DNA from: Noviherbaspirillum massiliense JC206
Lineage (GTDB): Bacteria; Pseudomonadota; Gammaproteobacteria; Burkholderiales; Burkholderiaceae_D
Direction: 5' to 3'
DNA: 64,000 bases
Assembly (NCBI RefSeq): GCF_000312045.1
Contig: NZ_HE978634.1
Span: 2,869,875-2,933,874 of the forward strand
The position numbers and the translations under genes were made by a program. The notes beneath the pieces are model-generated. The model ran no database searches, was not told where the DNA came from, and worked only from the letters and a program-made list of their open reading frames with translations. Positions within the stretch are counted from its first letter, which is position 1, and every line of letters starts with the position of its first letter. Below are positions 27,434 to 34,383 of the stretch, in pieces.

Positions 27434-28876
27434 ATGCTATACGTCACCAATTCGGCGCCGATGAACCAGACCGTTCTGGTTCCGCGCATTTCACCCCACA
27501 ATGACCAAACCTCCACCTATTCAGCCGCACTCAGAGAACATGGCCTGAACCTGACAGAGTGCGCAACGCCCGCAGCTGCTTACCACCTGGCACGGGATGG
27601 TTGCCGTGTCGGCCTGCTGATCCTGACGCAGGAAGCGGAGCTGGACCGGATTGCCGCATGGGAGCCGTTCATCCGCAGCCAAAGCCTGTCCTGGGTGGGG
27701 CTGATCTCGCGCGAAATTATTTCCAGACCGCGAGTGCGCGCCTTTGTCAGCGAGCACCTCTTCAATTTCATCACCATCCCGGCCGAACTAGAGCATATTT
27801 CACTGACCTTGCGCCACGCATGGGGCATGGCATTCATGCGCGATGAGCACGGCATAGGCACACAGGACTCGCCGGAGTTCGATGCCGACTTGATGATGGT
27901 CGGCAAGACTGCGCAGATGCATGCGGTACGGACGCAGATCCGGAAGGTGGCCCGTACCGATGCGTCTGTGCTGATTGCCGGACCATCGGGCACCGGCAAG
28001 GAACTGGCGGCACTGTCCATACACCGCCAGTCAGCACGCAAGAATGCGCCTTTCGTTGTCGTCAATTGCGGCGCCATCGCGCCGCAACTGTTCCAGTCCG
28101 AATTGTTCGGCTATGAAAAAGGCGCTTTCACCGGCGCCCATCAGCGCAAGATCGGCCGCATCGAAGCCGCCCAAGGCGGAACGCTCTTCCTCGACGAAAT
28201 AGGCGACATGCCATTCGACATGCAGGTCAACCTGCTGCGCTTCCTGCAGGAGAAAACCATCGAGCGCGTCGGCGGTACCGAGCCTATTCCCATCGATGTG
28301 CGTGTCATTGCCGCCACCCACGTCGATCTGGCAGAAGCGGTGAGGCAGGGGCGCTTCCGCGAGGACTTGTATTACCGGATCAATGTGGTGTGCATCACGC
28401 TTCCGCCGCTGGCCGAGCGCGGGGCGGATATCGAAGACATCGCGAAGCATTACTTCTACAAGTTCGCGCCGATGCATAACCGGAGCCTGCGCGGCTTTTC
28501 CCGCGCCGCCATGGAAGCAATGATGAGCCATTCCTGGCCCGGCAATATCCGGGAACTGGTCAACCGTGTGCAGCGCGCCACCGTGATGGCGGAAGGCCGC
28601 TTCATCCAGCCGGAAGACCTCGGCTTCGAGCGCGGCATCGACGATGCCCCGACCCTGTCCCTGGAAAATGCGCGTGCCGATGCGGAACGCATGATGATCC
28701 GCCGCGCCCTGTCGCAGTCACGCAACCAGATCTCGCGCGCGGCGTCACTGCTGGGCGTGTCGCGCGTCACGCTGTACCGCCTGATCGACAAATACAATAT
28801 CCGGCCGGATCTGCCGTCCGGCGCCGGGGCCTCGCTGCTCAGCAATGCGAAACCGGATCTCAAAGTCCACAAGTGA
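27434..28876 (+). CDS. VpsR-like sigma-54-dependent Fis-family regulator
   Basis: A 480-residue enhancer-binding-type protein. Residues 1-135 are a divergent receiver-like domain without the usual Asp pocket, as in VpsR. The AAA+ domain has Walker A IAGPSGTGKELAALSIH, the sigma-54 contact loop ELFGYEKGAFTGAHQ, Walker B GGTLFLDEIGDMP, and the arginine finger region. The C-terminal Fis helix-turn-helix is NQISRAASLLGVSRVTLYRL. VpsR relatives control biofilm matrix genes, some in response to c-di-GMP. The ATG at 27434 has GAAGGA ten bases ahead; two in-frame upstream ATGs lack sites. It stands next to the secretion gene cluster, but a regulatory link is only inferred. Confidence 0.88.
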   Translation: MLYVTNSAPMNQTVLVPRISPHNDQTSTYSAALREHGLNLTECATPAAAYHLARDGCRVGLLILTQEAELDRIAAWEPFIRSQSLSWVGLISREIISRPRVRAFVSEHLFNFITIPAELEHISLTLRHAWGMAFMRDEHGIGTQDSPEFDADLMMVGKTAQMHAVRTQIRKVARTDASVLIAGPSGTGKELAALSIHRQSARKNAPFVVVNCGAIAPQLFQSELFGYEKGAFTGAHQRKIGRIEAAQGGTLFLDEIGDMPFDMQVNLLRFLQEKTIERVGGTEPIPIDVRVIAATHVDLAEAVRQGRFREDLYYRINVVCITLPPLAERGADIEDIAKHYFYKFAPMHNRSLRGFSRAAMEAMMSHSWPGNIRELVNRVQRATVMAEGRFIQPEDLGFERGIDDAPTLSLENARADAERMMIRRALSQSRNQISRAASLLGVSRVTLYRLIDKYNIRPDLPSGAGASLLSNAKPDLKVHK

Positions 28877-29100
28877 ACGATTCATGCTCGCGGCAAGTAG
28901 CCGGCCGCCGGCGTTGAAGCCGTCCTACAGGCGCGGCTTGCCGCATTATCCTTCCAGAAATTCATTCCCGGCCGGATAACGTACTGCCCTCAAACCATCA
29001 TTGTCGTTCCTCAACTGCGCTCCGCCAGTTCATTGATACCTTTGCATGTGAAGTAACGCTTTCCCAATCAATCAAAACCAACAAGGAAAGGTGTACAAGG

Positions 29101-30300
29101 ATGGAATGGCAGATGAGGCGCAGCGCACGGATCGTGCCGGCTACCCTGATCGGGTTGCTGCTGGCCGCGCAGGCAGCAGAAAGTCCGGCACAGGAACGAG
29201 ACGTGGAATTGCGCGAAAGGCTGGCGCAAAGCGAAGCCAAGGCTGCGGCCCTGCAGCAGAGGCTGGAAGAACTGGAGCGGCGGGTCCAGGCGCTGGGAGC
29301 AGCGGCACCGGTTGTGGCGCCTCCCGCTGCGGTGCGCCCTGCGGTGAATGCGCAGGCAGCGCCTCCACCATCCGCATCGCCTGCGCAGGCTCCGGCGCCC
29401 TCGAGCAGCGGCCGTACCGCTGCGGCGCGCAGTGCTCCCGGCACCTTCGAAGTCGATGAAGAAGCCGCGCAGCGCGCGCTTGAACGCACGCTCACCCAGA
29501 CTGGTGCACTGCTGCTGCCGGTCGGGACGGTGGAAGCGACACCGAGCTTCACCTACAGGCGCTTCGAGCAGACCAATCCAGCCCTGGTATCCGATCCATC
29601 CGGCACCGTGGTGCTCGGCAACCAGCTAAACCGAAGGAATGAATACACGGCGGCGCTGGAACTGAGGGCGGGCTTGCCGTACAACTCCCAGCTGGAACTG
29701 GTGCTGCCATACAGCCATGTGCACACCTCTCAGGTGACACCCACGGTATCCGGACCGGCCGTCGACCGGACCGACAGCGCCAGCGGGACGGGAGACGTCA
29801 CGCTTGGCTTCGCCAAGACGCTGATGCGCGAGAGCGGATGGAAGCCGGATCTCATTGGTCGCCTGACCTATAACTTCGGCAATGGCGATCGCCAGAGTGG
29901 CGGGGTCAGCCTCAATGGCGGATTCCGCCAGCTGACTGCAGAAGTGGTCGCCCTCAAGCGTCAGGACCCGCTGGCCTTTGTCGGCACTGCCTTCTATGGA
30001 AAGGCGTTTGAAGAGGACAGGATCGACCCGGGCAATTCAGCCGGTTTCTCGCTGGCGGCATTGCTTGCAGCGAGTCCCGCAACATCCCTGCAGCTTGGCT
30101 TTTCCCAAATCTATCGGCAGAAACAGGAAATCGGTGGAGTTCGCCTGCCGGGAACGGACCAGAGTTACGGAATCATGACTCTGGGCGCTTCATCGGTCCT
30201 CTCGCGCGACCTGACACTGGTAACGCAGTTCGGCATCGGCTTGGGCAACGATGCGCCGAAGTACAGCTTTACCATTTCGCTGCCGATTCTTTTCAGGTAG
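29101..30300 (+). CDS. FapF-like outer-membrane transporter (coiled coil + beta-barrel)
   Basis: A 399-residue protein. Residues 1-30 form a signal peptide (PATLIGLLLAAQAAESPAQ), 31-66 a strong heptad coiled coil (LRERLAQSEAKAAALQQRLE, then ELERRVQAL), 67-118 an Ala/Pro-rich linker, and 120-399 a beta-barrel that ends KYSFTISLPILFR. The barrel opens with RALERTLTQTGALLLPVGTV. This order (coiled coil, linker, plug-like helix, ~12-14-strand barrel) is that of FapF, the trimeric pore that secretes Pseudomonas functional amyloid. Convergent with the small secreted-protein genes; a terminator separates them. An alternative start is the ATG at 29113. Homology to FapF is by architecture, not proven by alignment. 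Confidence 0.75.
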   Translation: MEWQMRRSARIVPATLIGLLLAAQAAESPAQERDVELRERLAQSEAKAAALQQRLEELERRVQALGAAAPVVAPPAAVRPAVNAQAAPPPSASPAQAPAPSSSGRTAAARSAPGTFEVDEEAAQRALERTLTQTGALLLPVGTVEATPSFTYRRFEQTNPALVSDPSGTVVLGNQLNRRNEYTAALELRAGLPYNSQLELVLPYSHVHTSQVTPTVSGPAVDRTDSASGTGDVTLGFAKTLMRESGWKPDLIGRLTYNFGNGDRQSGGVSLNGGFRQLTAEVVALKRQDPLAFVGTAFYGKAFEEDRIDPGNSAGFSLAALLAASPATSLQLGFSQIYRQKQEIGGVRLPGTDQSYGIMTLGASSVLSRDLTLVTQFGIGLGNDAPKYSFTISLPILFR

Positions 30301-30357
30301 CGTGCAAGCGAGTGCATCTGCGGCGCGCTGACGGTCAATGTCAAGCAATCCATGCCG

Positions 30358-30396
30358 CGCCCCATGCCCTCCTCTGCGTGGCCAGGACATGGGGCG
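30358..30396. terminator. Hairpin after the FapF-like gene
   Basis: A 9-bp perfect inverted repeat, CGCCCCATG and CATGGGGCG, with a 21-base loop. No T-run follows directly. It lies between convergent genes and probably helps stop transcription. Confidence 0.5.
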
Positions 30397-30403
30397 TCTT
30401 CCT

Positions 30404-30430
30404 AAGGGCGCGTGACCGGCGCCCCTTTTC
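30404..30430 (+). terminator. Intrinsic terminator of the FapF-like gene
   Basis: AAGGGCGC and GCGCCCCTT form a stem followed by TTTC on the plus strand, about 105 bp after the stop codon and just before the converging small-protein gene. Confidence 0.75.
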
Positions 30431-30441
30431 TTCGGCGCAGC

Positions 30442-30732
30442 TTACTGGCGTTGCCTGATGTATGAGAAGTTGCCGCTTACGATGTAGGCGGTGTTGTTGC
30501 CGCTATAGCCAAAGTTGCCGAGGGAGATCTGCGCGACCGTTACCGGTGACGCATTCACCTGGCCAACCAGGGCGAGATTGTTAAAGCTTAGGAACTGGCC
30601 TGCAGTGACGCCATCCATTTGGGCGGCCGTCAGTTGCATCGGCTCCGCGGTGGCCGGCTCGGCGGCAAACGCCAGGGACGACAGGGACAGTACAGGTGCG
30701 GCGACCAGGGTGGTGATCAGTGACTTTTTCAT
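30442..30732 (-). CDS. Small secreted protein 1: Sec signal + AG-type leader + curli-like tail
   Basis: A 96-residue protein. Residues 1-23 are a Sec signal peptide ending AFAA. Residues 34-45 read LTAAQMDGVTAG, which fits the double-glycine leader consensus (L at -12, T at -11, Q at -8, M at -7, V at -4, A-G at -2/-1). Cutting after Gly45 would free 51 residues: QFLSFNNLALVGQ, a VTVAQI strand, and the terminal GNNTAYIVSGNFSYIRQRQ, which resembles a curli repeat. AAGGAG seven bases ahead of the ATG at 30732 sets the start. It is nearly identical in plan to proteins 2 and 3 and lies 188 bp downstream of protein 2. Predicted substrate of the C39 peptidase. Confidence 0.85.
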   Translation of the reverse strand: MKKSLITTLVAAPVLSLSSLAFAAEPATAEPMQLTAAQMDGVTAGQFLSFNNLALVGQVNASPVTVAQISLGNFGYSGNNTAYIVSGNFSYIRQRQ

Positions 30733-30920
30733 TTCCATGCTCCTTTGTTGGTAGGTTGAACGCTTTTTATTGCTGATACGCTTGCTGCAGCCAATCTCCA
30801 TCGCTTCGGCCGAGCACTGCGCAAAGCCTGACGCCGCTGATGCCTGACATCGCAAATCCGGCTTTGCCCATGCCTGCCTTGGCAATGGATCGATTGCTTG
30901 AACCTTATCGAGTACACGCA

Positions 30921-31211
30921 TTACTGCCTTTGCACGATCCTGGACCAGTTTCCGCTGAAGATAGCGGCTGTGTTATTGCCACTTCCGAAGCCGTTCAGGA
31001 CGCTGATCTGGACGACGGTGACCGGTGAAACATTCAACTGGAACAGCCCGGCGACGTTGTTGGAGCTCAGGATCTGCCCTGCCGTGACACTATCCATCTG
31101 TGCGGCGCTCAACTGCATCGGCTCTGCCGAAGCGGGCTCGGCGGCAAACGTCAGCGAAGACAATGACAGCAGAGGCACGCCAACCAGTGTGGCAATCGAT
31201 AGCTTCTTCAT
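30921..31211 (-). CDS. Small secreted protein 2: Sec signal + AG-type leader + curli-like tail
   Basis: A 96-residue paralogue. Signal peptide 1-23, leader LSAAQMDSVTAG at 34-45, then a 51-residue predicted mature peptide with VSPVTVVQI and the tail GNNTAAIFSGNWSRIVQRQ. The start has GGAG at a good distance (AGGAGAAGATGAAATG). Upstream are both shared boxes of this cluster (31299-31323 and 31351-31365), so it probably has its own promoter and may read through into protein 1. Function unknown; a fibre subunit or nucleator is inferred. Confidence 0.85.
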   Translation of the reverse strand: MKKLSIATLVGVPLLSLSSLTFAAEPASAEPMQLSAAQMDSVTAGQILSSNNVAGLFQLNVSPVTVVQISVLNGFGSGNNTAAIFSGNWSRIVQRQ

Positions 31212-31298
31212 TTCATCTTCTCCTAAACAAGCGATTTAAAGAGGTTCGAAACACGAATCGGAACTCGCATTTCCCTATCAATTTAAGCAGCCGCCCTT

Positions 31299-31323
31299 CG
31301 AAAAATAAGTATGAAATTTCGAT
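31299..31323 (-). promoter_or_regulatory. Conserved AT-rich box upstream of small protein 2
   Basis: Minus strand ATCGAAATTTCATAC followed by TTATTTTTCG. The same box precedes proteins 3 and 5, each about 90-105 bp before the start codon. It contains the palindrome GAAATTTC. It could be the core promoter or an operator. Confidence 0.65.
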
Positions 31324-31350
31324 GGGAGCCGGCTCATTTCCCGGCATTTC

Positions 31351-31365
31351 ATCCATTTTTTTGAT
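31351..31365 (-). promoter_or_regulatory. Putative LysR-type box (ATC-N9-GAT) upstream of small protein 2
   Basis: ATC-CATTTTTTT-GAT, a dyad of the T-N11-A type used by LysR regulators, 28 bp further upstream than the AT-rich box. Equivalent sites occur before proteins 3 and 5 and, imperfectly, before the lysR gene. Confidence 0.6.
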
Positions 31366-31617
31366 CCATTTCCGGTGTGAACGCATCGACTCTTGCGTAC
31401 GCTCACAAGATCGCCCGAAAATGTGTGCTGCACAAAGATTGACATGACCGGCCGGGCGGCAGTGCACCGAGGAACACGGCTCTGCTGCTGCTTCAACAGC
31501 GCGGCTCATGCTCTGCCGGCGTGCCGCCGGTCGCGCCAGATCGGAGGTCTTGCGCCCTCGATCGGAAGTGTGGCTCAGCGTGTTTCGTGATCAGTTGGTC
31601 AGCAGGATTGCTCCGCC

Positions 31618-31905
31618 TTACCGTTGCCTGATGACGGAGGAATTACCACTGAAGATAAAGGCGGTGTTGTTGCCGCTGCCGGCGAAGTTGAGCGCGGAGA
31701 TCTGGGCCACCGTCACCGGTGACAGATTCAATTGACCAACCAGGGCAACGTTATTGAAGCTCAGGAATTGGCCTGCGGTCACCCCGTCCATTTGCGCGGC
31801 GGTCAGCTGCATCGGCTCTGTCACAGCGGGTTCGGCGGCAAAAGCGATCGACGAGAGAGACAGTACGGGTGCTGCAACCAGGGTGGTGATAAGCGAATTT
31901 CTCAT
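31618..31905 (-). CDS. Small secreted protein 3: Sec signal + AG-type leader + curli-like tail
   Basis: A 95-residue near-copy of protein 1. Signal peptide 1-23 (ending AFAA), leader LTAAQMDGVTAG at 34-45, mature start QFLSFNNVALVGQL, then SPVTVAQISALN and the tail GNNTAFIFSGNSSVIRQR. Differences from protein 1 are concentrated in the mature part, as expected for a diverging duplicate. AAGGAG lies seven bases before the ATG at 31905; upstream in-frame codons are not needed. Both shared boxes are present upstream. Confidence 0.85.
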   Translation of the reverse strand: MRNSLITTLVAAPVLSLSSIAFAAEPAVTEPMQLTAAQMDGVTAGQFLSFNNVALVGQLNLSPVTVAQISALNFAGSGNNTAFIFSGNSSVIRQR

Positions 31906-32008
31906 TTCAATGCTCCTTGGTGAAAAGGTGAACATGCTCGGATGAACATGCTCCACAACGCGAACACGACAGGTGCTTCGCGCCTTTTCACTCTATGCAT
32001 CTGCATGG

Positions 32009-32033
32009 CAAAGAATAAGTATGGAATTTCGAT
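32009..32033 (-). promoter_or_regulatory. Conserved AT-rich box upstream of small protein 3
   Basis: Minus strand ATCGAAATTCCATAC followed by TTATTCTTTGCC, matching the boxes ahead of proteins 2 and 5 at 20 or more of 24 positions by eye. Confidence 0.65.
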
Positions 32034-32060
32034 GCCAGGCGCCCCGATCGCAGACGCTCT

Positions 32061-32075
32061 ATCGGATTTCTTGAT
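32061..32075 (-). promoter_or_regulatory. Putative LysR-type box (ATC-N9-GAT) upstream of small protein 3
   Basis: ATC-GGATTTCTT-GAT, same spacing as the other copies and about 28 bp beyond the AT-rich box. Confidence 0.55.
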
Positions 32076-32342
32076 TGATTGGCTGCACGCAAAGCCGCCC
32101 GCGAAAGGAACAGGGAGGGAAGCGAAGTCGGGCTGTTTCGTGATTCTGTTCCGCCAGCCTGTATTGTCATTGCCCGTATGCAGACTGTCCGGGGACGCAT
32201 GCCGGAACTTGCCTGTTCAGGCACGACTGCAGCCTGCTTGTGGAGGATGATGGCTTGGCGGTGACTGCCGCACCGCCGGACAGCTGGTCCTGCATGCGCC
32301 CCGCCTCGCGAGGGCGCTGCATGCGGATCCGCCCTGGCGGAA

Positions 32343-32798
32343 TCAGGGCCTGGTCATTGAATAAATCTGGACCGAGGAAGCGCCGTTGCTGCGGACAAAG
32401 GCGTAGTTGCTGCCACCGGAGTTGAACTGCTGGATTTGCAAGGACTCGCCTGGCCGCAATTGATAAGTAGTGATCGTTTCGCCCGGCCGTACCTGGTAAG
32501 TGGTGACCGCTCCGCTTTTGGCAGACTGCTGAAGCACTGCAAGTTCGTTGGCAAGGGCTTTCTTGATGGATGACAGCTGGTCGGATGTCAGGGGCAGCCA
32601 GCCGCTGGCAAGAAGGCTGGTTGTTCCAGGGGGAGTGATCTTCAGCATGTCGAGGAGGTTGGCGAAAAATGACTGCGAGCCTGCCGTCACGCGGTCCATA
32701 TCGGGTGCGTCCAGCAGGACGGGTTCGGCCGCCAGAGCCAGGGCCGAGCTTGCGAACAGGGACAAAATCCCCAGCCTGATCTTTGCATTCGCTTTCAT
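32343..32798 (-). CDS. Small secreted protein 4: divergent member with same leader
   Basis: A 151-residue member of the set. Signal peptide 1-24 (ending ALAA), leader LDAPDMDRVTAG at 29-40, then SQSFFANLLDMLKI. The mature part differs from the others: an amphipathic helical section (LTSDQLSSIKKALANELAVL), two tandem copies of a TTYQ[VL]RPGE[TS][IL] unit around residues 99-120, and a C-terminal SNYAFVRSNGASSVQIYS that keeps the Asn/Ser/Gln alternation. It lies 75 bp downstream of protein 5 and is probably cotranscribed with it. It may be a minor component, chaperone or nucleator; unknown. Confidence 0.8.
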   Translation of the reverse strand: MKANAKIRLGILSLFASSALALAAEPVLLDAPDMDRVTAGSQSFFANLLDMLKITPPGTTSLLASGWLPLTSDQLSSIKKALANELAVLQQSAKSGAVTTYQVRPGETITTYQLRPGESLQIQQFNSGGSNYAFVRSNGASSVQIYSMTRP

Positions 32799-32873
32799 TA
32801 CTGTTCCTTTCCAGCGCCTGCCGACAGGCAGGGCGGACTGTGTCCGCCCTTGGTGCCGCTATCGCGCAGACGC

Positions 32874-33230
32874 CTATTGACGGAAATTCAGGAAATTTCC
32901 GCTATAGACGATAGCCGTGTTGCCGTTTCCGATCTGGATGATGATCACGGGAGAGATGTTGATTTGCGTGATCTGGGCCAGCTTCAGAACGGATTTCAGG
33001 ATGTTGTTGGATAACGCCGCATTGCCACCACCATGTCGATCCGCGCGCGGCGGATCGAATACCGGTCCTCGCTGTCGGGCCGATCCCGCTGTGATGCCGT
33101 CCATCTCCTGTGCGCTCAACAGCATGGGCTCTGCGGTGCCAGTTTCCGAAGGAGCTGGCGCTGCAAATGCCATGGAAGAGAGCCCCAGCATGGGGATGGC
33201 CAACAGCGCGGTGACTAGCGTTTTTTTCAT
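32874..33230 (-). CDS. Small secreted protein 5: Sec signal + AG-type leader + curli-like tail
   Basis: A 118-residue protein. Signal peptide 1-24 (ending AFAA), leader LLSAQEMDGITAG at 37-49 (the only copy with Glu at -8, as in classical double-glycine leaders). Then comes an Arg/Pro/Gly-rich stretch (RGPVFDPPRADRHGGGN), an Ile-rich strand TQINISPVIIIQI and the tail GNGNTAIVYSGNFLNFRQ, which is the closest to a curli repeat. The ATG at 33230 has AGGAGA six bases upstream; an ATG two codons earlier is possible. First small gene after the C39 peptidase gene. Confidence 0.85.
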   Translation of the reverse strand: MKKTLVTALLAIPMLGLSSMAFAAPAPSETGTAEPMLLSAQEMDGITAGSARQRGPVFDPPRADRHGGGNAALSNNILKSVLKLAQITQINISPVIIIQIGNGNTAIVYSGNFLNFRQ

Positions 33231-33320
33231 AGGCATTCTCCTGTGTGAATAGGTTTGGAAAAACAGGAAATTGAACTCTTGGCGAACCCAGAGCGATTAA
33301 CAATTTAACAATTGTCCGCA

Positions 33321-33345
33321 AAAAAAATAAGTAACAAATTTCGAT
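33321..33345 (-). promoter_or_regulatory. Conserved AT-rich box upstream of small protein 5
   Basis: Minus strand ATCGAAATTTGTTAC followed by TTATTTTTTT, corresponding to the boxes ahead of proteins 2 and 3 and at the same distance (about 91 bp) from the start codon. Confidence 0.6.
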
Positions 33346-33373
33346 CATGAATACGCAAGTTCCCTGGGTATCC

Positions 33374-33388
33374 ATCCAATTTTTCGAT
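33374..33388 (-). promoter_or_regulatory. Putative LysR-type box (ATC-N9-GAT) upstream of small protein 5
   Basis: ATC-CAATTTTTC-GAT with the same spacing as the other two copies, 29 bp beyond the AT-rich box. Confidence 0.6.
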
Positions 33389-33624
33389 GCGATGCGACCT
33401 TGCGTGCGATCGGAAAAGCGGGAGACACGCGGGGATGACTTTTCTCGTTGATCGCCTTCCTGAAATGGATGGTGCGGCATGCAAACCATCACGCGCCATG
33501 AATAAAGTGCCGTATTCATGCGTCATCAGGTCGCAAGGGGCTGGCGGAAAAACTATGCACAGGCACGGCGCATATCGAAGATGACCACTGGCCTGTGCCT
33601 GCCGGGCTGCCCGTGGTTCATACC

Positions 33625-34302
33625 TCAGCGCAACATCACAAAGTCCTGTCCCTGTGGCGCCAGCTGATTGGGTGGCGGAACATCATCACGCCGCTGCACG
33701 GTAAATCCGATATGCCCGAGAGACGGGTAATCAATCCATTTTTCCGTGAACTCATCCACCCGCATGGTGCGATTGCCCCAGGCGGGGTCGGCCAGCAGCA
33801 CGCGGTCGCCGCGCACGCCGCGGAAAATGACGAAGTGGTTGTAGCCATTGGTGTGGATGGGGACGATGATCGGCGCTTTCGCGACCAGATCCTTGAGCTG
33901 GAGCCTGCCATAGCCGTTGCCGAGATAGCCGCGGGAATCGGCATTGCGCTTCAGGTCCAGCAGGGAAAAGCCTTCCCGGCTCTGCACCAGTTGCGGATTC
34001 CGGATGTACTCTTCCCGCTTCATCAGTGCCACGGCCACTTCCTTCTCCGTGACATCCTCGCCATGCTGGTACCGCAGCAAGGTGGCGAGCGCCGCGGCGC
34101 CGCAGCTCAGGTCCCACTTCTGTATCACGACATTCTCGTGCCGCATCTCGAGAAGCGATTTGACAACCGGCTCGCCCGCCTCGGCGCCCCCTGCCAGCAG
34201 CAGCGCAGCGCAGGCCGCTGCGCGCAAGACACCGGTCAGCCTGCGATGCAGGCGCATCCCTTGCGTCCTGCCGTCTCCACTTCCCATTTGCCAGTTCTTC
34301 AT
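33625..34302 (-). CDS. Exported stand-alone C39 cysteine peptidase (FapD-like)
   Basis: A 225-residue protein. An N-terminal signal peptide (LRAAACAALLLAGGAEAG, residues 26-43) is followed by a peptidase C39 domain: oxyanion Gln61 and nucleophile Cys67 in QKWDLSCGAAALATLL, His156 in GYNHFVIFRG and Asp172 in LLADPAWGN. C39 domains cut after double-glycine-type leaders and are normally fused to an ABC exporter; here neither membrane helices nor an ATPase domain is present. The same stand-alone exported form is FapD of the Fap amyloid system. It lies between lysR and the small-protein genes, all on the minus strand. AGGAA precedes the chosen ATG; the ATG at 34257 is an alternative. Confidence 0.9.
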   Translation of the reverse strand: MKNWQMGSGDGRTQGMRLHRRLTGVLRAAACAALLLAGGAEAGEPVVKSLLEMRHENVVIQKWDLSCGAAALATLLRYQHGEDVTEKEVAVALMKREEYIRNPQLVQSREGFSLLDLKRNADSRGYLGNGYGRLQLKDLVAKAPIIVPIHTNGYNHFVIFRGVRGDRVLLADPAWGNRTMRVDEFTEKWIDYPSLGHIGFTVQRRDDVPPPNQLAPQGQDFVMLR

Positions 34303-34317
34303 TTCCTGTTCCCTTTT

Positions 34318-34356
34318 AAAAAATGCCTGTCCCGGGAAGTCCGCGCTGCCCGGGAC
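34318..34356 (-). terminator. Terminator-like hairpin between lysR and the C39 peptidase gene
   Basis: GTCCCGGG and CCCGGGAC form an 8-bp perfect stem, followed five bases later by TTTTTT on the minus strand. It may limit read-through from lysR into the peptidase gene. Confidence 0.65.
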
Positions 34357-34383
34357 GCCGGTTCTTGCATGCACCATGGAAGT

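Larger units (their letters stand above)
31212..31617. other. 406-bp gap: regulatory region of small protein 2
   Basis: The part next to the gene (31212-31370) holds the two conserved boxes annotated separately. In the remainder, 31371-31617, nothing was recognised apart from short GC-rich inverted repeats such as GCCGGC around 31515-31540. Confidence 0.6.
31906..32342. other. 437-bp gap: regulatory region of small protein 3
   Basis: It contains the AT-rich box (32009-32033) and the LysR-type box (32061-32075). Between the latter and the end of small protein 4 at 32343 no gene or clear signal was recognised. Confidence 0.6.
33231..33624. other. 394-bp gap: regulatory region of small protein 5
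   Basis: It carries both conserved boxes (33321-33345 and 33374-33388). Around 33292-33316 there is an A/T-rich run with the overlapping palindrome TTAACAATT/AACAATTGT. Nothing else was recognised up to the C39 gene. Confidence 0.6.

Noticed and set aside
30442-33236. Small secreted proteins as classical bacteriocins or RiPP precursors
   Set aside because: Leaders resemble double-glycine types, but each protein has a Sec signal peptide, the C39 peptidase lacks an ABC exporter, and no immunity or modification enzyme gene is nearby. A fibre/Fap-like role fits better.
31299-33345. AT-rich shared box as a sigma-54 promoter
   Set aside because: No GG/GC pair with 10-bp spacing is conserved between the three copies, so the nearby sigma-54-type regulator cannot be linked to it on this evidence.
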